A stretch of DNA of 64,000 nt from Bradyrhizobium manausense (lineage in GTDB: Bacteria > Pseudomonadota > Alphaproteobacteria > Rhizobiales > Xanthobacteraceae), in NCBI RefSeq assembly GCF_018129685.1, contig NZ_JAFCLG010000001.1, positions 558,001 to 622,000 on the forward strand. The letters run 5' to 3'. Both the position numbers and the translations under genes were made by a program. The notes below the pieces were generated by a model that worked only from the letters and a program-made list of their open reading frames with translations, had not been told where the DNA came from and made no database searches. Below are positions 9,448 to 15,923 of the stretch, in pieces (position 1 is the first letter of the stretch; each line of letters starts with the position of its first letter).

Positions 9448-10464
9448 TCAGCGGATCGGCGGTGCGTATTGCAGGCCGCCCTTGGTCCAGAGGGCGTTGA
9501 TGCCGCGAGCGATCTTGAGCGGCGAGCCCGCGCCGACGTTGCGATCGAACGACTCGCCATAGTTGCCGACCGCCTTGACGATCCGGATCACCCAATCCTT
9601 GGTCACGCCGAGTTGTTCGCCGAGATTGCCGTCGGAGCCGAGGACGCGCTTCAGCTCCGGATTATCCATCTTGGCTTTCTCGTCGACGTTCTTCGAGGTG
9701 ATGCCGAGCTCTTCGGCGGTGACCATCGCAAAAAGCGTCCATTTCACGAGGTCGAACCATTGATCGTCGCCGTGGCGCACCATCGGGCCGAGCGGCTCCT
9801 TCGAAATGATCTCAGGCAGCACAACGTGATCGGCGGGATTGGTGAGTTTCAGGCGACTGGCGTAGAGACCGGACGAATCGTCGGTGAAAACGTCGCAGCG
9901 TCCCGACTCGTAGGCCTTGACCGCCTCGTCGATCGTGCCGAACGCAATCACCTCATACTTCATGTTGTTGGCTTTGAAGTAGTCGGCGAGATTCAGCTCG
10001 GTGGTCGTGCCGGTCTGGACGCAAACCGAGGCACTGTTGAGTTCCAGGGCGGAATTCACCTTGAGCGACTTCTTCACCATGAAGCCCTGCCCGTCATAGT
10101 AAGTGACGCCGGCGAAGTTGGCGCCAAGCGAGGTGTCGCGCGAGATGGTCCAGGTGGTGTTGCGCGAGAGTACGTCGATCTCACCGGACTGAAGCGCCGT
10201 GAAGCGGTCCTTGGCCGACAGCGGTACGAACTTCACCTTGGTCGGATCGTTGAACACGGCGGCGGCAATCGCACGGCAGACATCGACGTCGAGGCCGGTC
10301 CAGTTGCCCTTGTCGTCGGGCGATGAGAAGCCCGGCAGGCCCTGGCTGACGCCGCAGGACAACATGCCCCGGTCCTTGACGGTCTTGAGCGTTTGCGCGT
10401 CGGCAGCTTGGGCAGAGATGCCGGCGGCGAGAGCAAGAGAGAGAGCCAGGGTTACGCGTTTCAT
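9448..10464 (-). CDS. aapJ: General L-amino-acid ABC transporter periplasmic binding protein AapJ
   Basis: 338-residue SBP_bac_3 family solute-binding protein. From ATG 10464 it starts MKRVTLALSLALAAG, a clear Sec signal peptide with predicted cleavage after AQAADA. The mature part begins TLKTVKDRGMLSCGVSQGLPGFS and contains WTGLDVDVCRAIAAAVF, both typical of AapJ. It captures amino acids in the periplasm and delivers them to AapQM. It is the first gene of the operon; the long 5' region up to metC is the place to look for its control. The reading frame continues upstream without homology, so the signal peptide decides the start. Confidence 0.93.
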   Translation of the reverse strand: MKRVTLALSLALAAGISAQAADAQTLKTVKDRGMLSCGVSQGLPGFSSPDDKGNWTGLDVDVCRAIAAAVFNDPTKVKFVPLSAKDRFTALQSGEIDVLSRNTTWTISRDTSLGANFAGVTYYDGQGFMVKKSLKVNSALELNSASVCVQTGTTTELNLADYFKANNMKYEVIAFGTIDEAVKAYESGRCDVFTDDSSGLYASRLKLTNPADHVVLPEIISKEPLGPMVRHGDDQWFDLVKWTLFAMVTAEELGITSKNVDEKAKMDNPELKRVLGSDGNLGEQLGVTKDWVIRIVKAVGNYGESFDRNVGAGSPLKIARGINALWTKGGLQYAPPIR

Positions 10465-10516
10465 GGGCTTGGAGCCTTTCAAAGTCATCTCAAGGTCGGG
10501 AACGGAATCTCTGCAG

Positions 10517-10540
10517 GGATCTCCTTGAAGGATCTCCTTG
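10517..10540 (-). repeat. Tandem 11-base direct repeat in the aapJ leader
   Basis: On the plus strand GGATCTCCTTG occurs at 10517-10527 and again at 10530-10540. On the transcribed strand each copy reads CAAGGAGATCC, so the putative aapJ leader carries two Shine-Dalgarno-like AAGGAG elements about 50-75 bases before the start. Role unknown; it may be chance. The rest of the 383-base aapJ-metC intergenic region shows no gene. Confidence 0.4.
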
Positions 10541-10742
10541 CAAGAGTCATGCTGGAAACCTTGCCGAACACTCGCCCATCCCAAGGAGGCCATACCCCAA
10601 TCCCCGCCGCAGGCGCCCGCCCTCATGGCTTTGGCACAAGGTCCGGTCGGACGATGGATCGAAGGTCGCGGCAGGCCCCTCAACATGCGGCGACTGAATA
10701 GCACCTGGGCATCACAGAACGACTGGCGAGCCGGGTCAAGGG

Positions 10743-10772
10743 GTTGACGGGACTCTTCTGTGTTCTGTTATT
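10743..10772 (+). promoter_or_regulatory. Possible sigma70-type promoter of metC
   Basis: TTGACG at 10743-10748 is followed, after 18 bases, by TTATTA at 10767-10772, about 75 bases before the metC start. The -35 is near consensus and the -10 is fair. No SAM-type riboswitch fold was recognised in the leader. Confidence 0.4.
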
Positions 10773-10847
10773 AACGTTCGCGGCCTCCCGGCCGGCCCGA
10801 CGGCGCCGACCCGCGCTGGACGGAAACGCTTTTTTGAAAGCAGGCGC

Positions 10848-12032
10848 ATGGATTCCTCGCACCCCGCACAGCAGCAAGCCGAAACCCGGCTGGTCACCTC
10901 CGGCCGCGACACCAAGGCACAGAAGGGGTTCGTCAATCCGCCGGTGTTCCACGGCTCGACCGTGCTCTATCCGACCGCCGAGGATTTGCACGCCCATCGC
11001 GGCGAGTTCACCTATGGCCGCCACGGCACCCCGACCACGCGGGCGTTCCAGGACACGCTGATGGCGCTGGAGGGGCCGCAATGCGCCGGCGTCGGCATCG
11101 TGCCCTCGGGCCTGTCGGCGATCTCGACCACCCTGCTCTCGGTGCTGAAGACGGGTGACCATGTGCTGGTCGTTGACAACATCTATCGGCCGTCCCGCAA
11201 TTTCTGCAACGGCATGCTCGCCCGCTACGGCGTCGAGACCACATATTTCGATCCGCTGATCGGCGCCGGTGTCGAAAAGCTGTTCAAGCCCAACACGCGC
11301 GCGGTGCTGGTCGAAGCGCCGGGCTCACAGTCGTTCGAAATGCCTGATATTCGCGCCATCGCCGATGTCGCCCATGCCCGCGACGCGCTCGTCATCGACG
11401 ACAACACCTGGGCAACGCCGCTGTATCATCGCTCGCTCGAACAGGGCGTCGACATCAGCATGCAGGCCGCCACCAAATATATCGGCGGCCATTCCGACAT
11501 CATGTTTGGCACGATCTCGGCCAACGCCAAGGCGTGGCCGCAAGTCTCCGAAGGCATCCGCCTGCTGGGCGTCTGCGCCGGCCCCGATGACGTTTTCCTC
11601 GCGCTGCGCGGCCTGCGCACACTGTCGGTACGGCTCGCGCAGCATCACCGTTCGGGTCTGGACATGGCGCGCTGGCTCGCGGCGCGGCCCGAAGTCGCGC
11701 GCGTTCTGCATCCGGGGCTCGAGACCGATCCTGGCCATGCGATCTGGAAACGCGACTTCACCGGCGCCTCCGGATTGTTCAGCATCGTGCTGAAGCCCGC
11801 GCCGCAATCGGCCGTCAATGCCATGCTCAACACGCTCAAGCTGTTCGGCATGGGCTTCTCATGGGGCGGCTTCGAGAGCCTTGCGATTCCCTTCGACTGC
11901 GACGCCTATCGCACAGCCACGAAGTGGGCGCCGGGCGGCCCGACGCTGCGACTCCATATCGGCCTCGAGAGCGTCGACGATCTCAAGGCCGATCTCGAGC
12001 GCGGCTTCGCTGCCCTCAAAGCGGCCATGTGA
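10848..12032 (+). CDS. metC: Cystathionine beta-lyase
   Basis: 394-residue Cys/Met metabolism PLP enzyme converting cystathionine to homocysteine, pyruvate and ammonia. The conserved elements are TYGRHGTPTTRAFQDTLMALEG near residue 55-76, the PLP-binding lysine in MQAATKYIGGHSD (Lys210), and the IDDNTWATPLYHRSLEQGVD stretch that precedes it. Length and the WGGFESLAIP segment match MetC rather than cystathionine gamma-synthase, though the two are hard to separate by eye. It is divergent from aapJ and convergent with the LAB_N gene; the stop is followed by a 16-base tandem repeat. Confidence 0.88.
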   Translation: MDSSHPAQQQAETRLVTSGRDTKAQKGFVNPPVFHGSTVLYPTAEDLHAHRGEFTYGRHGTPTTRAFQDTLMALEGPQCAGVGIVPSGLSAISTTLLSVLKTGDHVLVVDNIYRPSRNFCNGMLARYGVETTYFDPLIGAGVEKLFKPNTRAVLVEAPGSQSFEMPDIRAIADVAHARDALVIDDNTWATPLYHRSLEQGVDISMQAATKYIGGHSDIMFGTISANAKAWPQVSEGIRLLGVCAGPDDVFLALRGLRTLSVRLAQHHRSGLDMARWLAARPEVARVLHPGLETDPGHAIWKRDFTGASGLFSIVLKPAPQSAVNAMLNTLKLFGMGFSWGGFESLAIPFDCDAYRTATKWAPGGPTLRLHIGLESVDDLKADLERGFAALKAAM

Positions 12033-12050
12033 GCCGACCGAAGCGGCACC

Positions 12051-12140
12051 AGGCCTGACATTCAACAGACCTGACATTCAATAGGCCTGGCATTCAACAG
12101 ACCTGGCGTTCAACAGTTCTGGCATTCAACAGTTCTGGCG
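12051..12140. repeat. 16-base tandem repeat (minisatellite) between convergent genes
   Basis: Five consecutive 16-base units run 12061-12140, each beginning TTCAACAG or TTCAATAG and ending CTGRCA/CTGGCG, with a truncated copy at 12051-12060. Unit 1 is TTCAACAGACCTGACA and unit 5 is TTCAACAGTTCTGGCG; substitutions are mostly in positions 9-10 and 14-16. Sixteen is not a multiple of three and the block lies between the metC stop (12032) and the LAB_N stop (12159), so it is noncoding. Confidence 0.9.
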
Positions 12141-12158
12141 TTGCGTCAGCGCCAGGGA

Positions 12159-12497
12159 TCAGCGGTCCAGCGTCTTCGACGCGGTGCCGCGATTCTTCCA
12201 GATCAGCATGATGTTGCGCAGATAGATGATGGTCGCGAACAGCTGCCCGAGGATAATGATGGGCTCGCGCTTCACGACGCCATAAACAAGCGTCATCAAG
12301 CCGCCGCCCATCGAACAGAACCAGAACGCCATCGGCACCACGCTGTTGCCGGCGCGCTCGCTCGCGATCCACTGCACCAGGAAGCGCGCGGTGAAGAACA
12401 GCTGCGCGACGAGGCCGAAGGCGAGCCAGAAATCGAACTTGGCGACGAAGACGTCGTAGAAATAATTGCTGAACGCCTGGCCGTATTGGATGATCAT
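12159..12497 (-). CDS. Lipid-A-disaccharide synthase N-terminal domain (LAB_N) small membrane protein
   Basis: 112 residues with about three transmembrane helices. It matches the stand-alone LAB_N family: WLAFGLVAQLFFTARFLVQWIASER followed by VPMAFWFCSMGGGLMTLVYGVVKREP and LGQLFATIIYLRNIMLIWK. The family is structurally related to small multidrug-resistance/EamA-like lipid-sugar flippases and is usually encoded beside a GT2 polyprenyl-phosphate sugar transferase. Here its ATG (12497) overlaps the GT2 stop by four bases. A role in presenting or flipping a polyprenyl-linked sugar is inferred from context. Confidence 0.85.
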   Translation of the reverse strand: MIIQYGQAFSNYFYDVFVAKFDFWLAFGLVAQLFFTARFLVQWIASERAGNSVVPMAFWFCSMGGGLMTLVYGVVKREPIIILGQLFATIIYLRNIMLIWKNRGTASKTLDR

Positions 12498-13264
12498 GCG
12501 CTCACCTCGGTCACTTCCGGCGTCGGCTTCTTGCGGCGGATCAACCACCATACGCCGGCGAGATCCATGATCCCGATCCACAGCCGGTCGAAGAAACCAT
12601 AGTTCGAGACGCCGGAATGGCGCGGCCGATCGATCACGTCGACATAGGCGATGTCGAAACCTTCGCGGCGCATCAGCGCCGGCAGGAAGCGATGCAGCCC
12701 GTCGAAATAGGGCATCATCAGGAACACCTCGCGCCGGAAGGCCTTGAGCCCGCAGCCGGTGTCACGCGTGCCGTCCTGCAGGATGGCGTTGCGGACCTTG
12801 TTGGCCACCCGCGACTGGAATTTCTTGAAGCCGGTGTCCTTGCGCCCGACGCGCTGTCCCGCGGCAAGCCCGACATTGCCGCCCTTCTCGACCGCCGCGA
12901 TCAGGTCCGGCAGGAAGACGGGGTTGTTCTGGCCGTCGCCGTCGAGCGTCGCCACGATCGCGCCGCGAGCGGCCCGCACGCCGCTCCGAACCGCGGCCGA
13001 CTGGCCGCCGGATTTTGCGTGACGAAGCTGCCGCAGATTGTCCCGCTGCTTCATGATGGAGGCGAGCCGCTCGCCGGTCGCATCCGTCGAGCCGTCGTTG
13101 ACATAGATGATCTCATAGGCCCAGCGGCCATCGAGCGCGGCCGTGATCTCCGCGATCAGGGGCGCAATGTTGTCGGCTTCGTTGCGTACGGGGACGACGA
13201 TGGAAACCGAAGGCTGGGACGACGACAAATCGAAGCTCGTGGTTGGATTGGCCTGCGACCTCAA
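12494..13264 (-). CDS. Family 2 glycosyltransferase, dolichyl/undecaprenyl-phosphate mannose synthase-like (ArnC/DPM1 type)
   Basis: About 256 residues. Hallmarks are VSIVVPVRNEADNIAPLIAEI at the N-terminus, YVNDGSTDATGERL, the metal-binding ATLDGDGQNNP and KAFRREVFLMMPYFDGLHRFLPAL. No membrane helices except a short hydrophobic C-terminus. It probably loads a sugar on a polyprenyl phosphate. No ATG is available: TTG 13264 is preceded at good spacing by AAGGG, so that start is proposed; the frame stays open upstream across the preceding PAP2 stop (13296), which has no homology in this frame. Part of the GT39-PAP2-GT2-LAB_N operon. Confidence 0.85.
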   Translation of the reverse strand: MRSQANPTTSFDLSSSQPSVSIVVPVRNEADNIAPLIAEITAALDGRWAYEIIYVNDGSTDATGERLASIMKQRDNLRQLRHAKSGGQSAAVRSGVRAARGAIVATLDGDGQNNPVFLPDLIAAVEKGGNVGLAAGQRVGRKDTGFKKFQSRVANKVRNAILQDGTRDTGCGLKAFRREVFLMMPYFDGLHRFLPALMRREGFDIAYVDVIDRPRHSGVSNYGFFDRLWIGIMDLAGVWWLIRRKKPTPEVTEVSA

Positions 13265-13295
13265 GGGAACCCTTGGCCCCGGGAAGCAGCCGCTT

Positions 13296-14129
13296 TTATG
13301 GGGCGGATGAGCCGCGGGCAACCCTTTTGAGGCCGCCGGGAAGCGGCACGATGGTGCCGTCGGCGCGGATGGCAAATGCGAGCCTGCGCGCCGCAAACCA
13401 GTAGCGCACGGTCATGGCGCCGACCATCCCGACCAGGGCGCCGGCCGCGACGTCACTCGGGTGGTGCGCGAGCAGCACCAGCCGCGTCAGGATGATCACG
13501 ATCGCGTAGATGAACATGAACACGCGCAGGCGCGGCCAGAGCGCAGAGACCGCAAAGGCAAGAGCGAAGGCCGTGACCGCATGTGCAGACGGCAGACTGA
13601 AATAGGCTTCCGTGCCCTGGAACGGGACGAAGTTGAACGGATTGGCCTTGCCGCCGACGAACGGCCGGCCGCGGCCGATGATGAACTTCAAGATCTCGGC
13701 GACGAGTACCGACAGCGCAACAGATAGCAACACATATTCCAGCCTGGTGCCGAACCCGAGCAGCAGCGCCCGGCGCGTGCCGTGGAGACCAGCCGCAATG
13801 AGGGCGACGACCACCAGCGCGATGGCCAGCACGACGAGGACATACTCGTCCTTGCCGAGATCGGTGACGATGCGGATCGGCCATAGCCAGGCGGTGCCAC
13901 GGGCCGGCATCAGCTCGATCTCGGTCAGGTCGAAGGCCAGCATGAGAGCGATGATCGCCGCGGCACCGCCTGCGGCAAGCCACAGCGAATGCCGCGCCAG
14001 CTTTCGCGCAGCTGCGGCACGGCGCGAATGCGAGGGAGCGCGCACGAGCTGTGCCAGGGCTGTCCCCGCGACGGCAAACAGCTGTGCTGGGTAGCTCGCA
14101 CGCGGGGCGATGGCAGGCGTCGCGGACAT
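13296..14129 (-). CDS. PAP2-family membrane phosphatase
   Basis: 277 residues, about six transmembrane helices. The three phosphatase motifs are visible: KFIIGRGRP (KxxxxxxRP), SLPSAHA (PSGH with Ala in place of Gly) and TRLVLLAHHPSDVAAG (SRxxxxxHxxxD with Thr for Ser). Such enzymes dephosphorylate lipid A (LpxE/LpxF), undecaprenyl pyrophosphate or phosphatidylglycerol phosphate. Its place between a GT39 and a GT2 suggests lipid A or lipid-carrier processing. ATG 14129 lies two bases after the GT39 stop; the C-terminus ends in a polar tail after the last helix. Confidence 0.85.
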   Translation of the reverse strand: MSATPAIAPRASYPAQLFAVAGTALAQLVRAPSHSRRAAAARKLARHSLWLAAGGAAAIIALMLAFDLTEIELMPARGTAWLWPIRIVTDLGKDEYVLVVLAIALVVVALIAAGLHGTRRALLLGFGTRLEYVLLSVALSVLVAEILKFIIGRGRPFVGGKANPFNFVPFQGTEAYFSLPSAHAVTAFALAFAVSALWPRLRVFMFIYAIVIILTRLVLLAHHPSDVAAGALVGMVGAMTVRYWFAARRLAFAIRADGTIVPLPGGLKRVARGSSAP

Positions 14130-14130
14130 C

Positions 14131-15873
14131 CTATTCGGTGCCTTCGGAGCGGAAGATCGAGATCGAGATCGCGCGTCCCTGCGAGAAATTATAACCGTCG
14201 ATGCGCGCGCCGACCTTGTAGCGCAGCCCGATCGCCTCGGCACGCTGCACGAAGCTACGCTCCGAGCGCTGCTCGACCAGCGCGAACCGGCAGCTTCCCT
14301 GCCCGAGGAAATCGGCAGCTCCCGATCCGTCTGTCAGTAGCGTCTGGGTGCCCGTCAGGAAGACAAGGCTGGGCTCCGCGTAGCCGGCCGAGGCCGCCCT
14401 GGGCCCGACGCAGGTCACATTGCGCAGCGCGTGCGCGATCTCGATGCTCGGAAACAGCGGCGTCAACGACGGCAGCACGATGCCATAGACCACCACCGCC
14501 AGCATCAGCGCTGCGACCAACGCGTTGAGCACCGAGCGCTCGGCGCGGTTGGCGTCGAACAGCCACCAGGCGAACAGGCCGAAGATCAGCGAAGCCGCGA
14601 TGAAGGGCCAGGCGACGAAAGCCGGTTGCCGCGTCAGCATGACTGCGCCGACAACGGCAATGATCGAGGTGGCAGCAGGAATCGCGAACCACCAGGCCGA
14701 GCCGCGCGCCAGCCAGGAGCGCGACAGCACGCGCCGTTCCAGCGCACCGACAGTGAGGATCGCGATCGCAGGATAGAGCGGCAGCACGTAGTGCGGCAGC
14801 TTGGTCAGCACCGCCTCGAACACGATCCAGGACGGAATCAGCCAAGCCAGCAGGAATTGCGCGCCCGGCTCGCGCCGCGCCTGCCAAACCGCCGGTGTTG
14901 CCATCGCCGCAAGCGGCGCTCCGGGCCAGAAGGTGATCCAGAACAGCGCCAGGTACAGGCCGGGCGGCGCGCCGTGGGATTCCTGGGCGCCGATCTTGCT
15001 CAGCATGTCGCCGCCGACGGAGTCGGCGAAGAAGGCATCGCCCGCGCGCCAGAAGATCGCGATGAACCAGGGCAGCACCAGCACCAGCATCCACATCAGG
15101 CCCCAGACCGGGCGCAGCTTCCACAGCCAGGAGGCATCGCGGTCCTGGATCGCCAGTGCGATGATGGTCAGGCCTGCGAACATCAGGATCAGCGGCCCCT
15201 TGATCAGGATGCCCAGAGCAAGCGCGGTCCAGAAGATCGCGGGCCAGCTCCAGGGCGGATGGGTTTCGTCCTCGGCGCGCTGCCATGACAGATAGGCCCG
15301 CGCCATCGCGCCCATCGCGGCGACCACCGAGAACAGCAGCATGGCGTCAGTCTTGGCCAGACGCGCTTCGACGCCAAGCAGCACGGAGGCAGACATCAGG
15401 AGCGCAGCAAGCACCGCTGCGCGCCGCGTCACGAAGCCGAGCGCGGTCCAGTAGGTCATGAGCACTGCGCCGATCGCACCGATCAGCGAGGGAAGGCGAT
15501 AGACCCAGATCCGGAGCTCGGCCTTCGGCAGCTTCAGCACTGTTGCGGCTTGAACCGCCGCGGATTGCAACCAGTAGATGCCGACCGGCTTCTTGTAGCG
15601 CACGTCCTCCTGGAAGCGGATATCGACATAGTCGCCGCTCTCGACCATCTGCTTGGTGGCCTGCGCAAAGCGCGCCTCGTCCCGATCGACCGGCGGAATG
15701 GTGAAGAAGCCAGGCAGGAACAGCAGCAGCGCGCAGAGCACCAGGAAGCCCACGGCGCGGGCATGGCTGGCTGTGAAAAAGTCGAGCATCAGCACGAGCC
15801 GGCTGCCCGGATTCACGGGCGTTTTCGGCTCTCGGGGCGCTCCAAATCGGGGAGTCGGATAGGTCTCGGCCAT
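14131..15873 (-). CDS. GT39-family membrane glycosyltransferase (ArnT-like)
   Basis: 580 residues with about 12 hydrophobic helices and a C-terminal soluble domain from about residue 480. The first periplasmic loop carries the catalytic acidic motif PVDRDEARFAQATKQM followed by KKPVGIYWLQSAAVQ, as in ArnT and the rhizobial Rgt transferases that move a sugar from a polyprenyl-phosphate donor to lipid A or core. With the downstream PAP2, GT2 and LAB_N genes it makes a self-contained donor-synthesis and transfer set. Which sugar (for example aminoarabinose, galacturonic acid, mannose) cannot be told. ATG 15873 opens the operon. Confidence 0.87.
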   Translation of the reverse strand: MAETYPTPRFGAPREPKTPVNPGSRLVLMLDFFTASHARAVGFLVLCALLLFLPGFFTIPPVDRDEARFAQATKQMVESGDYVDIRFQEDVRYKKPVGIYWLQSAAVQAATVLKLPKAELRIWVYRLPSLIGAIGAVLMTYWTALGFVTRRAAVLAALLMSASVLLGVEARLAKTDAMLLFSVVAAMGAMARAYLSWQRAEDETHPPWSWPAIFWTALALGILIKGPLILMFAGLTIIALAIQDRDASWLWKLRPVWGLMWMLVLVLPWFIAIFWRAGDAFFADSVGGDMLSKIGAQESHGAPPGLYLALFWITFWPGAPLAAMATPAVWQARREPGAQFLLAWLIPSWIVFEAVLTKLPHYVLPLYPAIAILTVGALERRVLSRSWLARGSAWWFAIPAATSIIAVVGAVMLTRQPAFVAWPFIAASLIFGLFAWWLFDANRAERSVLNALVAALMLAVVVYGIVLPSLTPLFPSIEIAHALRNVTCVGPRAASAGYAEPSLVFLTGTQTLLTDGSGAADFLGQGSCRFALVEQRSERSFVQRAEAIGLRYKVGARIDGYNFSQGRAISISIFRSEGTE

Positions 15874-15923
15874 TGGTTCCGCTTACGCTGAAACCGCCAT
15901 CCCCACAACCGCTTAAGCCAAGG

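Noticed and set aside
10600..10660. Sigma54 promoter (TGGCAC) near aapJ
   Set aside because: TGGCAC is present on the plus strand but lacks the matching TTGCW element, and it faces away from aapJ.
10700..10847. SAM-type riboswitch before metC
   Set aside because: No SAM-I, SAM-II or SAM/SAH consensus or pseudoknot could be laid out in the leader by eye.
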